Shown: positions 39,954 through 48,405 of the stretch, piece after piece
How positions within the stretch are numbered: position 1 is the first letter of the stretch
How the letters are laid out: each line of letters opens with the position of its first letter
Origin: DASQUK01 sp046723645
GTDB lineage: Bacteria; Actinomycetota; Acidimicrobiia; Acidimicrobiales; VFJN01
DNA: 64,000 nucleotides
NCBI GenBank assembly: GCA_046723645.1
Contig: JBKOUY010000044.1
Span: forward strand, 1 to 64,000
Reading direction: 5' to 3'
Position numbers and translations under genes: made by a program
Notes under the pieces: generated by a model
What the model saw: only the letters and a program-made list of their open reading frames with translations
Database searches by the model: none
What the model was told of the DNA's origin: nothing

Positions 39954-40048
39954 GAGGCAATGGCGAACGGAGCGGGCAGCCCGAGGCAATAGCGAACGGT
40001 TGCCGTTCGGCATCGCCTCGGGCTCATCGGGCCGTCAGGTATTGCCTC
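39954..40048. repeat. 95-bp mosaic palindromic repeat, copy 2
   Basis: Units at 39954-39970 (GAGGCAATGGCGAACGG), 39983-39999 (GAGGCAATAGCGAACGG), 40003-40019 (CCGTTCGGCATCGCCTC) and 40032-40048 (CCGTCAGGTATTGCCTC). Offsets are 29, 20 and 29 bp, the same as in the other copies. The inner stem extends outward through GCCC/GGGC. It lies between two genes on the same strand, so its role cannot depend on convergent transcription. Confidence 0.9.
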
Positions 40049-40083
40049 GGCATGCGGGGGGCGCACGTGCGAGTCTGCCGCTC

Positions 40084-41319
40084 GTGACGTGGAAGGCGAG
40101 GCTGATCGATCCCGGCGAGCTGGAGGCCACCATCGACCTCACGGCGCTGGCGTTCGCCATGGGCCCGCGGGCGACCGAGAACTACCGCCGGCAGACGGCG
40201 ATGATGACCGAGCCGGACCGGGTGTTCGTGGTCGAGGATGGCGACGTGTTCGCCGGCACGGGCGCCGCCTACTCGATCGCGGTCGCGCTGCCGGGTGGCG
40301 GGACGCTGCCGCTCGCCGGCGTGTCCGAGGTCGGCGTGTCGCCGGCCCACCGGCGGCGCGGGATCCTGCGGACGCTCATGGAGGCCGTGCACGACCAGGC
40401 CCTCGACCGCGGCGAGCCGATCGCCGGGCTGACGGCCAGCGAGGGCGGCATCTACAGGCGCTTCGGCTACGGCGTGGCCACGCGGTACCAGTCGCTCTCC
40501 ATCGACCGCCCCGCGGCCGCCGAGGTCGACGGCGGCTCGGCGGGCCGGATACGCGTGATGTCCGACGCCGAGGCGCGGCCCCTGTTGCCGGCGGTGTGGG
40601 AGCGGTACTGGCGCCAGGTGCCCGGCGAGGTGCGGCGCCCGCCCGTGTGGTGGGACATGCTGGCGCTTGACTTCGCGGAGGACCGCGACGGGGCCAGCGC
40701 TCGTTTCGTCGCGGTGCACGACGACGCCGACGCCGTCCCGGACGGGTTCGTGACCTATCGCGTCAGGCGGGGATGGGGGAGCGGGCGCCTCCTGCCCCAC
40801 GAGCTGCTCGTCGAGTCCGTCGCCGCGATCGACGAGGGGGTCGTCGCCGCACTGCTGCGGTTCGTGCTCGGGGTCGACCTCGTCGGCACGGTCGAATGGG
40901 CGGCCGCGCCGCTCGACCTGCCTTACCGCTGGCGGCTGGCGAACCCGCGCGCCCTGCGGGTGACACGGGAGGTCGACCACCTGTGGCTGAGGCCGCTGGA
41001 CGTCGCGGCCTGCCTGTCGGGCCGCCGCTACGGCATCGAGGGCGCGTGCGTGCTGGAGGTGGTCGATCCGGCCCGCCCATCGCTGGGCGGCCGCTTCCGG
41101 CTCGAGGGCGGGCCCGACGGCGCCGACTGCCGCCGCAGCGATGCCGAGCCCGACCTGGCGGTCGGCGTCGCCGACCTGGGCGCCCTCATGCTGGGCGGCG
41201 TGTCCTGGTCGACCCTCCGTCGCGCCGGCCTGGTCGACGAGCGCACGCCGGGGGCCGCGGCGAGTGCGGACCGCATGTTCCGCCCGGACCGGGCGCCGTA
41301 CTGCTCGACCGACTTCTGA
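40084..41319 (+). CDS. Eis-like GNAT N-acetyltransferase
   Basis: 411 aa from GTG 40084. The N-terminal GNAT domain has VSEVGVSPAHRRRGILRTLM (the pyrophosphate-binding RRxGI) and SEGGIYRRFGYGVAT. A second GNAT-like domain and a C-terminal SCP2-like domain follow, as in Mycobacterium Eis. The protein ends CSTDF; in Eis the C-terminal carboxylate of a Phe is the catalytic base, so that feature is kept. Eis enzymes acetylate aminoglycosides and lysine side chains at several sites. Physiological substrate here unknown. Confidence 0.9.
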   Translation: MTWKARLIDPGELEATIDLTALAFAMGPRATENYRRQTAMMTEPDRVFVVEDGDVFAGTGAAYSIAVALPGGGTLPLAGVSEVGVSPAHRRRGILRTLMEAVHDQALDRGEPIAGLTASEGGIYRRFGYGVATRYQSLSIDRPAAAEVDGGSAGRIRVMSDAEARPLLPAVWERYWRQVPGEVRRPPVWWDMLALDFAEDRDGASARFVAVHDDADAVPDGFVTYRVRRGWGSGRLLPHELLVESVAAIDEGVVAALLRFVLGVDLVGTVEWAAAPLDLPYRWRLANPRALRVTREVDHLWLRPLDVAACLSGRRYGIEGACVLEVVDPARPSLGGRFRLEGGPDGADCRRSDAEPDLAVGVADLGALMLGGVSWSTLRRAGLVDERTPGAAASADRMFRPDRAPYCSTDF

Positions 41320-41334
41320 GCTGCCGGAGGAGAC

Positions 41335-41643
41335 TCAGCCGCCGGACACCGCCGGCATGACCGCGACCTCGACCCCCGCCGCCAACGGCGTGTCCTGCTC
41401 GGACAGGTCTCGGACGTTGTCGTTTCCCAGGAACAGGTTGACGTGCCGGCGCAGGCGCCCCTGCTCGTCGCGTATGCGGCACTCGAGATCGGGGCGGGTC
41501 GTCGCCAGGTGGTCGAGCAGGGCGCGGATCGTCGGCTTCTCGCCGAGCACCGCGAGGTCGACGTCGAGGGCCGAGCGCCCGCCGGTGTACGTGCGCAGGC
41601 TGGCGGGCACCCGCAGGTGGACGGCGGCGGGCCCCGACGTCAC
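41335..41643 (-). CDS. MoaD/ThiS-like small ubiquitin-fold protein
   Basis: 102 aa from GTG 41643, which overlaps the stop of the propeller gene upstream (GTGA). VHLRVPASLRTYTGGRSALDVD, then RALLDHLATTRPDLECRI and HVNLFLGNDNVRDL are the MoaD beta-grasp pattern. The protein ends VMPAVSGG, so the terminal Gly-Gly needed for adenylation or thiocarboxylation is present. No moaE, moeB or thi gene is nearby, so the sulfur acceptor pathway is unclear. Confidence 0.85.
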   Translation of the reverse strand: MTSGPAAVHLRVPASLRTYTGGRSALDVDLAVLGEKPTIRALLDHLATTRPDLECRIRDEQGRLRRHVNLFLGNDNVRDLSEQDTPLAAGVEVAVMPAVSGG

Positions 41644-42737
41644 CGGAGCTCGGCGGCCCTGACGACCAGGACGTCGGGCAGGTGCCGGACGATCGACGTC
41701 CACGACGCGCCCTCGTCGGCGCTGGCGAACACCTCGCCCGAGCGGGTCCCGAAGTACACGCCAGCGGGGTCGCAGTCGTCGGTGCACAGCGCGTCGCGGA
41801 GAACGCTCACGTACGCGTGCTCCTGGGGCAGCCCGTCGGCGAGCGGCTGCCAGCTCCCACCGGCGTCCGTGGTGCGGTAGATGCGGCATCGGTCCTCGGG
41901 CGGCATCCGGTGCGCGTCCTTGACCAGTGGATAGACGTAGGCGGTGCCCGCCCGGTGCGGATGCGCGGCCACCGGGAAGCCGAAGTCGGCGGGCAGGTCC
42001 TCGCCTATCGCCGTCCACGTGGCACCGAAGTCGTCGCTGCGGTAGACGCCGCCGTGGTTCTGGAGGAACAGCTGGTCAGGCCGGTCGGCCTGGCCCGCGA
42101 ACTTGTGGACGCACTGGCCGAACTCGGGGTGGGGGTCGGGCGCGTGCCACGCGTCGATCCCGCTGTTGGAGGCCTCCCACGACTTGCCGCCGTCGTCGGT
42201 GCGGTACACGCCCGCCGCCGACACGCCGACGAGCATCCGGTCGGGGTCGGTGACGTGCGGCATGATCGTGTGCAGGCACAGGCCGCCCCCGCCGGGCATC
42301 CATCGTTCCCGGTGCGGATGGTCCCAGAGGCTCTCCACCAGCGAGAACGTCTCGCCGCCGTCCTCCGAGCGGAACAGGGCTCCCGGCTCGACACCCGCCC
42401 ACACGAGGCCGGGCTGGTCGGCACCGGCGGGCCGAAGCTGCCAGGTCCGCACCAGGGCCGCGCCGGTCTCGGCGGGGAAGCGGATCGCACCTCCCTCGGT
42501 CTCCTGCCAGGACGCGCCGAGGTCGTCGGACCGGAACACAGATGGCCCCCAGTGCTCGCTGTCCGCGCCCGCCAGCAGGCGAACGGATCCGGCCGGCGTG
42601 GCGGAACGCTGATCGATGGCGGTCGCGTAGACCGAGTTCATCGGGAAGTGCGGGCCGTCCAGCGACCAGGACTCACGGTCGTCGCTGCGGGCGAGGAAGA
42701 GCCCCTTGCGCGTGCCGATCATCAAGAGGGTCGTCAT
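41640..42737 (-). CDS. BNR/Asp-box beta-propeller (exo-sialidase/VPS10-like)
   Basis: 365 aa. Seven Asp-box-like repeats are visible: ARSDDRESWS, FRSDDLGASWQ, FRSEDGGETFS, YRTDDGGKSWE, YRSDDFGATWT, YRTTDAGGSWQ and ASADEGASWTS. This gives a six- or seven-bladed propeller. Such proteins are often annotated as exo-alpha-sialidase, but no sialidase Arg triad or signal peptide is evident, so enzymatic activity is doubtful. GGGGAG before the ATG is a good Shine-Dalgarno sequence. The MoaD-like gene overlaps its stop, which suggests that the two work together. Confidence 0.85.
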   Translation of the reverse strand: MTTLLMIGTRKGLFLARSDDRESWSLDGPHFPMNSVYATAIDQRSATPAGSVRLLAGADSEHWGPSVFRSDDLGASWQETEGGAIRFPAETGAALVRTWQLRPAGADQPGLVWAGVEPGALFRSEDGGETFSLVESLWDHPHRERWMPGGGGLCLHTIMPHVTDPDRMLVGVSAAGVYRTDDGGKSWEASNSGIDAWHAPDPHPEFGQCVHKFAGQADRPDQLFLQNHGGVYRSDDFGATWTAIGEDLPADFGFPVAAHPHRAGTAYVYPLVKDAHRMPPEDRCRIYRTTDAGGSWQPLADGLPQEHAYVSVLRDALCTDDCDPAGVYFGTRSGEVFASADEGASWTSIVRHLPDVLVVRAAELR

Positions 42738-42762
42738 GGCAGCTCCCCGGGTCGGAGTCGAT

Positions 42763-43494
42763 TCATGTTTCGTACCGGAATGTAGGCGCCGGGCCGGGGC
42801 GGGAGTGTGGGCGGAGCCGGCCGTCGTACAGCTCGAGCACGCGGTGTGCGGCCTCGAACGCCACCTCGTTGTGGGTGGCGATCAGGCAGGTGGTGCCGCT
42901 GGCGGCGAGGTCGGCGAGGACGAGCATCATGCCCTCTGCCCATGTCCGGTTCTGGTGGGCGATGGGCTCGTCGGCCAGGAGCACGCGGGGACGCATCACG
43001 GTCGCCCGGGCGAGGGCGGCCCGCTGCTGCTCGCCGAGCGAGACTTCGTCGGGGTGGCGGTCGGCGAGCTGGTCGATGCCGAGCCGCGCCATCAGGGCGC
43101 CGGGGCTATCCCCGCCGTCCGCGGCGCCGCCGAGCCGGAGCGGAAGGCCGATGTTCTCCGCCAGGGTCAGCTCGGCCAGCAGGCCGAGCGACTGGGGCAG
43201 GATCGCCAGGTCGGCCCAGCCGAGTCGATCCGCACCCACGTCGCCACCCAGGAGCCGGACCGACCCGGCGTCGGGCCGCTCCCAGCCCGCGACGATGGTC
43301 AGCAGCGTGGTCTTGCCCGACCCCGACCGCCCCGCCACCACCACGATCTCCCCGGGCCTGGCGCTCAGGTCGACGCCGGCCAGGACGCGCCGGGGGACCT
43401 GGTGCGGACCCGCGAACGACTTCTCGACCGCGGCGAGGTCGAGCACCGTCTCGTCGGCGGCGCCGGGCACCGCCCCCGCGTCGGTGGCGGTCAT
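42763..43494 (-). CDS. ABC transporter ATPase with altered signature motif
   Basis: 243 aa from ATG 43494, overlapping the stop of the other ATPase. Walker A GRSGSGKTTLL, Q-loop LPQSLGLL, Walker B VLLADEPIAHQN and the His switch IATHNE are present. The signature reads VSLGEQQRAALARA instead of LSGGEQQ, so Leu replaces a Gly. It belongs to the MacB/LolD-type group that partners FtsX-like permeases. With its neighbour it should form a heterodimeric ATPase with one weakened site. Confidence 0.92.
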   Translation of the reverse strand: MTATDAGAVPGAADETVLDLAAVEKSFAGPHQVPRRVLAGVDLSARPGEIVVVAGRSGSGKTTLLTIVAGWERPDAGSVRLLGGDVGADRLGWADLAILPQSLGLLAELTLAENIGLPLRLGGAADGGDSPGALMARLGIDQLADRHPDEVSLGEQQRAALARATVMRPRVLLADEPIAHQNRTWAEGMMLVLADLAASGTTCLIATHNEVAFEAAHRVLELYDGRLRPHSRPGPAPTFRYET

Positions 43495-44225
43495 GACGGC
43501 ACCCGCCCGTCGCGCAACGCCACGACGTGGTCGGCGGCGGCGATCACCGCTGGGTCGTGGGAGGCCACCACCAGGCTCGCGCCGCCATCGACCAGGCCGC
43601 GCATGGTCTCCACCAGGGCGGCGCCCGCGGCGCCGTCGAGCTCGGCGGTGGGTTCGTCCGCCAGCAACAGCACCGGCCGGCCGACAGCTGCGGCCGCGAA
43701 GGCGATCCGCTGCTGCTCGCCACCCGACAGCTCGTCGGGACGGCTGCCCGCCCGGTCCGTCAGGTCGACGACGGCGAGCAGGGCCGATGCCTCGCCCGGG
43801 TCGGTGCCCCGCAGCCGCGCGGCCAGCTCGATCTGCTCCCGGGCGGTCAGGTACTCGACGAGGTTGTCGGCCGGGTCCTGGAGGACGATGCCCATGGCAC
43901 GCCGCCGCAGGCGGCGCCGTGCCCCCGGTCGCAGGCGGGTCACGTCGGTGCCGTCGACCTGGATGGCACCGGCCCGGGGGCGCAGCAGGCCGGCCAGCGC
44001 CCGGAGGAGCGACGACTTGCCCGATCCCGAGGGGCCGGCCACCACCGACAACCGGCCACGGACGAAGGTGGCGTCGACCTCGCGCAGGGCGTGGACGACG
44101 CCCGCGCCGGTGTCGTAGTCGACGGATACCTCGTGGCACCGGGCGGCCGGCACCGAGTCGGGCGGGCCCGTCGGTGTGGCTGGCAGCACGATTTCGGGCG
44201 GCGGTGCGGGGTCAGACGCCGGCAC
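43491..44225 (-). CDS. ABC transporter ATPase (LolD/MacB type)
   Basis: 244 aa from GTG 44225, inside the end of the permease gene by 14 bp. All motifs are canonical: Walker A GPSGSGKSSLLRALAG, Q-loop VLQDPADNL, signature LSGGEQQRIAFAAA, Walker B VLLLADEPTAELD and the His of VVASHD. It should carry the full catalytic site of the pair with the ATPase at 42763. Confidence 0.92.
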   Translation of the reverse strand: MPASDPAPPPEIVLPATPTGPPDSVPAARCHEVSVDYDTGAGVVHALREVDATFVRGRLSVVAGPSGSGKSSLLRALAGLLRPRAGAIQVDGTDVTRLRPGARRRLRRRAMGIVLQDPADNLVEYLTAREQIELAARLRGTDPGEASALLAVVDLTDRAGSRPDELSGGEQQRIAFAAAAVGRPVLLLADEPTAELDGAAGAALVETMRGLVDGGASLVVASHDPAVIAAADHVVALRDGRVPS

Positions 44226-46998
44226 GGAGCACCTCCACCGGATCGTCGCGATCGGCGCGCCGTTGGGCCGAGGCGGCGGCAACGACGGCGACGACCAGCG
44301 CGGCCGCTGCCAGGGCGACGACGACGGCGACGGCCGGGCGGAGCAGGGGATCGGGCCGGAACCCGGGCACGGGGTCGATGCGCTCGTAGGCCAACCAGGC
44401 GCCGAGCAGGGCGAGGGCCAGGCCGAGCCAGCAGCCGACGACCACGCCGGCCGTCAGCTCCACCAGGAGGACCCGGCGGTGCTGCCGTGCGGTCAGCCCC
44501 ATGCGGCGGGCGAACGCGTAGCCCAGCACGCGACCCCGGCGACGGGCGTCCAGGTACACCGCGACGCCGCCGAGCACCAGCACGCCGGCCGCGATCCCCA
44601 GCGACTGCATGAACCCGAACGTCCACGAGACGGTCAGGAACGACGCCCGGTCGACCACGTCGGCGAAGCTCCTGCCCTCGGTGAATACCACCCTGTCGGC
44701 ACGCAGGGCCTCGAGGGCCTGGGCGCGGTCCCCCCGAATCCACGCCTCCCGCACCACCGTGCGCACGCCGAGCTCGTCGAGGGCCGAGTCCGCCACGAAC
44801 ATGGTCGGCAGGCCCCCCTTCATGCCAGGGAACGCCTGCACGGTCGCGACCTGCTCGACCGTGAGCCGGGTGGTCCCTCCGGCGATGATCCCGGCGTCGG
44901 TGGTGGCCGGGACGTCGGCGCCCACCACCAGGGCCGGCACCCGCCCGCCTACCGGCGGCGCTGCCAGCCGGTCGAGCAGCGTGCCCAGCGACGCACCGGC
45001 GAAGCTGGCGTCCCAGAAGGCAGCTTGCTCGAACGTGTCAGGATCGATGCCCAGCACCACCACGTCCTGCCGCCGGCCGCCCTCCTCCACCCAGCCCAGA
45101 GGGAACACGGCCACCTCGGTGGCCCGGTCGGCGAGCGCCGCCGGGATCTGCTGGTCCCCACCCAGCCGGACCGCCACGTCACTGCCGATGAAGGTCTTGG
45201 CCTTGGCCTGCAGCGTCGCATCCAGCGAGCGGTTCAGGGTGGCGGCATAGCCGAGCACGCCGGCGGCGATGGCGGACGCCGCCACCAGGCCGACGACCGC
45301 CACCCCGTAACGCGCCACCCGCCGGACCGCCAGGTACAGCGCCGTGGGCCAGGTGCGGCTGGCGGACCGCAGCCTGGGCAGCGCCAGCGCGAGCAGCCGC
45401 ATCGCCACCGCCACTCCGGTCACCAGGAAGAGCACAGGGAACAGGAGCCCGAGGACGTCCACGCGGCTGACCTCGGCACCCCGGGTCACGGGCACGCCCC
45501 ACTCTCCGAGCCGCCGGTACGACAGCAGGGTCGCCACCCCCAGTCCCAGTTCCCAGGGCACCTTGCCCACCCACGCCCGGCGGTGGTGCCGAGCATCATG
45601 CGTGCGGACGCGGGCGGCGACCACGACCGCGACAGTAAGCGCCGTCAGCACCCAGGCGCCGACACCGGCCACGACCGCCCGCGTCATCGCCGCCGGCTCC
45701 AGCGCGGAGGACGGCCCCAGCCAGACCACTACGCCGTAGGCGAGCGCCACACCGGCGGCGCACCCCGCGAGGAGGGCCACGACCAGCTCCAGCACCGCCT
45801 TGACGCCCAGCGCGGCCGGCGACACCCCGCGGACCGTCAGCAGCGCCACTTCGCGGCGGCGCCGGTCGAACCACAGCGAGGCGGCCGCCATCACCAGGCC
45901 CACGCCCGCCAGCGCCGCGAACCCCGCCACCGGCCACACGCCGCCGCCGACCGATGTCTGGATCCCCCGCGCCCGGTCCACCACGAACGGCAGGTGGGAG
46001 TGGAAGAACTTCGACAGGAAGTCCTCGGCATCCCGGTACTGGACGGGCGGTGGCGTGAAGGTGACCGGGTTGCCGTTCTGATCGATGACGGTCAGGGGCC
46101 CGGGCCGCTGCGTGATCCGCGCGCCGTGGTGCTCGACATCGGCACACCAGCCCAGCGGCGACGACCGCTCCGATCCGCAGGCGAGATCGGTGACCAGTCG
46201 GTCGGCGTTGGCGATCGTCGGCTCGCCGTGCAACGGGGCGTCCCAGGCCCCGGCGGCGCCGGCGTCGTCGAGCGCCGTCACCAGGTCGACGAACGTAGAT
46301 CGATCGGCCAGCAGGACCGGCGGCGGTGGCTGCTCGACGTGCGGGGCCCTGGGGAGCAAGAGGTCGGCGTGGGCGCACCAGTAGTCATCCTCGACCGGTC
46401 CCGCCAGGTCGCGGTACACGCCGACGACGGCCACGTCAGCCGGGGCCGAGGGCCCACCCGCCGGATCCCCGAGCGGCGCGTCGCCCACCAGGGTCGCCCG
46501 ATCGCCACGGCCCAGGCCGGCGCTGGAGGCGGCGCGGTCGCTGATCCACAGCCCCGGCCCCGGCGGCCCGGCGATCACGTCGACGTGGTCGAGGGCGCCG
46601 TCGCGCGTCAGGAGGACCGCCGGCACCTCGCCGGACCCGTCGCCGCGCACCAGCGCCACCGGCCGGCTGAACCACAGGACCGAGGGGCCGAGGTCGTCGG
46701 CCAGCGGCGTGAACGGGTCCGACCCGAGGTCGGGCCTCGATCCGTCCCCGGGATCCGGGAACCCGGTCGCCATGCTGACGCCCGTGTCACGGGGGCAGCG
46801 CTCGGCGGTCTGCACGGCGACTGACGCCGTGCCCACCGAGGACAGGAACAGCGGCACCGCCGCCACCGCCGCCGCTAGCACGGCGCAGGCTCCGGCCACC
46901 GTCGCCAGCACGCCCGGCCGCCGGCGCAGCAGCCACGGCGCCCGCCGCCAGGGTGCGGACGATAGGGTTCCCAACGCGGAACGGATCCGTTGCCCCAT
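44212..46998 (-). CDS. FtsX-like ABC permease
   Basis: 928 aa from ATG 46998. An N-terminal helix (LATVAGACAVLAAAVAAVPLF) and a large outer domain of about 300 residues precede an FtsX block around VWPVAGFAALAGVGLVMAAA. A second outer domain is followed by a second FtsX block near the C terminus (GIAAGVLVLGGVAVYLDARR). The cytoplasmic coupling motifs RRREVALLTVRGVSPAAL and RRGRVLGYAFARRMG are clear. It resembles MacB/LolC-type exporters of lipids, peptides or antibiotics, with both halves in one chain. TACGGT at 47008-47013 lies 9 nt upstream. Confidence 0.92.
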   Translation of the reverse strand: MGQRIRSALGTLSSAPWRRAPWLLRRRPGVLATVAGACAVLAAAVAAVPLFLSSVGTASVAVQTAERCPRDTGVSMATGFPDPGDGSRPDLGSDPFTPLADDLGPSVLWFSRPVALVRGDGSGEVPAVLLTRDGALDHVDVIAGPPGPGLWISDRAASSAGLGRGDRATLVGDAPLGDPAGGPSAPADVAVVGVYRDLAGPVEDDYWCAHADLLLPRAPHVEQPPPPVLLADRSTFVDLVTALDDAGAAGAWDAPLHGEPTIANADRLVTDLACGSERSSPLGWCADVEHHGARITQRPGPLTVIDQNGNPVTFTPPPVQYRDAEDFLSKFFHSHLPFVVDRARGIQTSVGGGVWPVAGFAALAGVGLVMAAASLWFDRRRREVALLTVRGVSPAALGVKAVLELVVALLAGCAAGVALAYGVVVWLGPSSALEPAAMTRAVVAGVGAWVLTALTVAVVVAARVRTHDARHHRRAWVGKVPWELGLGVATLLSYRRLGEWGVPVTRGAEVSRVDVLGLLFPVLFLVTGVAVAMRLLALALPRLRSASRTWPTALYLAVRRVARYGVAVVGLVAASAIAAGVLGYAATLNRSLDATLQAKAKTFIGSDVAVRLGGDQQIPAALADRATEVAVFPLGWVEEGGRRQDVVVLGIDPDTFEQAAFWDASFAGASLGTLLDRLAAPPVGGRVPALVVGADVPATTDAGIIAGGTTRLTVEQVATVQAFPGMKGGLPTMFVADSALDELGVRTVVREAWIRGDRAQALEALRADRVVFTEGRSFADVVDRASFLTVSWTFGFMQSLGIAAGVLVLGGVAVYLDARRRGRVLGYAFARRMGLTARQHRRVLLVELTAGVVVGCWLGLALALLGAWLAYERIDPVPGFRPDPLLRPAVAVVVALAAAALVVAVVAAASAQRRADRDDPVEVLRAGV

Positions 46999-47070
46999 CG
47001 ACCGGCGACCGTAGTGGTTCGGTCGGTGAGCACCGACGACCGAAAACGCGTCGCGCCCGTGCAAACGGCG

Positions 47071-47481
47071 TCAGCGGCGGGCGCCGAGGACGACCCAGCG
47101 GTCCGAGGCGAACCGGGCCAGCAGGGTCGATGACCTCGTCAGCATCAGCAGACCCAGCGCTGCCCACAGCCAGCCGATGCCGGCGTCGAGGGTGAGGACC
47201 AGCAGCGCCGCCGGGATGAACACGGCCGCGGCGAGGATGATGGCCCAGGCGAGGAAGCGCATGTCGCCAGCCCCGATCAGCACCCCGTCGAGCACGAAGG
47301 CCACGGCGTTCACCGGCTGGAGCGCCGCCACCCACAGCAGGAGGAAGCCCGCCAGCGCCAGCACCTGGGCGTCGTCGGTGAACAGATGGGGCAGGACGGT
47401 CCGCAGCAGCGCCACCAGCAGGCCCACGAGCGCCCCCAGCGCGACGCCCCATTCGATCATCCGCCGGCCCGCGTCCCTCAC
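47071..47481 (-). pseudogene. MATE efflux transporter, C-terminal fragment
   Basis: The last 136 residues or so of a DinF-type MATE transporter: RMIEWGVALGALVGLLVALL, then PHLFTDDAQVLALAGFLLLWVAALQPVNAVAFVLDGVLIGAGD and three more helices. The FTDD and PVNAVAFVLDGVLIGAGD motifs are typical of the second half of MATE proteins. The N-terminal half is missing. Upstream the frame runs into an unrelated small-protein remnant, and a matching N-terminal fragment lies 760 bp away at 48244-48384. Confidence 0.8.
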
Positions 47482-47700
47482 CGGCGTCGATGGACTGCTT
47501 GGTGACCTCCAAGACCGATGCCGTGTTCATCAGCCGGGAGCGCACGGAGGGCACGTCCTCAATGAGAACGCGGCCGAGTTCGACCAGGGCTTGCTCGCGC
47601 CGCTCGTGCATGCGGATGCTGCGCTGCACCCGCGGTGTGTGAGGAACCACTGCACGACGGCTGCAATCACGCCACCCAGCACGACGAGCAGAGCGTCCAC
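47482..47700 (-). pseudogene. Frameshifted remnant of a small membrane protein
   Basis: From GTG 47700 the frame gives VDALLVVLGGVIAAVVQWFL THR, a transmembrane start. A one-base shift near 47640 then gives RSIRMHERREQALVELGR, followed by VLIEDVPSVRSRLMNTAS, a helical charged segment. The second frame continues straight into the MATE C-terminal fragment. Taken together it looks like a small membrane-anchored protein broken by a frameshift and fused to the MATE debris. Confidence 0.5.
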
Positions 47701-47864
47701 GCGGCCGCGGAGCTTAGGGCTCGACTGTCGCTGTCATCATCGCCGCCGGAGCGAGCACGCTGGGGTCCGAATTAAGCACCTGCCCCCCTCAGGCCAAGAA
47801 GGACCTTTGCGCGGCGGTCGAGCGGTAGCGTCGGCGTCGATATGGCGCTGAATCCGACCGCACG

Positions 47865-48101
47865 ATGAACGAACCCGACGAACTCGAACCCGTCATCCAA
47901 TGTGGGCCTGGCGGTCGGGATACACCGGACGAGATCGCCGACGAGTTGGTGCGGATCGCTGACGCGCTACGCGGTGGTGACTACAGCTCAGGGTGGGCCG
48001 GCTTGGTCGCGGCCGCTCTCCGCCAGATCGCGGATCGCGTCGGGGCGACCGGCTATGACGAGATGGCCGAGGGCAGCCCGCCCCCCTCGGCATCGGGGTA
48101 G
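47865..48101 (+). CDS. Small acidic hypothetical protein
   Basis: 78 aa. MNEPDELEPVIQCGPGGRD, then an amphipathic helix DEIADELVRIADALRGG and a second, GLVAAALRQIADRVG. The composition looks protein-like, but no family or Shine-Dalgarno sequence is recognised. It lies inside the region that replaced the middle of the MATE gene. It could be a cargo gene or a chance frame. Confidence 0.4.
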   Translation: MNEPDELEPVIQCGPGGRDTPDEIADELVRIADALRGGDYSSGWAGLVAAALRQIADRVGATGYDEMAEGSPPPSASG

Positions 48102-48243
48102 CCAGCGACGAGGGGTGAGCTTCGCCTCAGGCTTGCGCCGACCACATCTGCGGCACGCCACTCGACCGGGGTCGTGGTTGCCGGGACTATCCCTGGAGTA
48201 GCGGCCCTGGTCGGTTGCGCCGGCCCATCACGCGGCCCAGACT

Positions 48244-48384
48244 TCATCGCCCTAAGAAATCACTGAGCACATAGAGGGGCTCGGCGATGAGGGCACCGAA
48301 CGCCGGAATGGCCAACCGGGCAATCTCGCGGTCGAGCGAGCGCCGTGCCGGCGGCCGGCGCCAAAGCATCTGGCTGCGAGCCAT
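48244..48384 (-). pseudogene. MATE efflux transporter, N-terminal fragment
   Basis: 46 codons from ATG 48384. LDREIARLAIPAFGALIAEPLYVLSD is the conserved first helix of DinF-type MATE proteins. The match breaks at LSD (normally followed by a T/S-A-x-V-G sequence) and a stop comes soon after. Together with the C-terminal fragment at 47071-47481 it shows one MATE gene whose central 270 codons or so are gone. Confidence 0.75.
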
Positions 48385-48405
48385 CCCGCTAGTGTGCCGA
48401 CGCCC

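Noticed and set aside
47701..47864. A promoter or RNA gene in the MATE replacement segment
   Set aside because: No hairpin, -10 box with spacing, or RNA motif stands out in this 164-bp piece.
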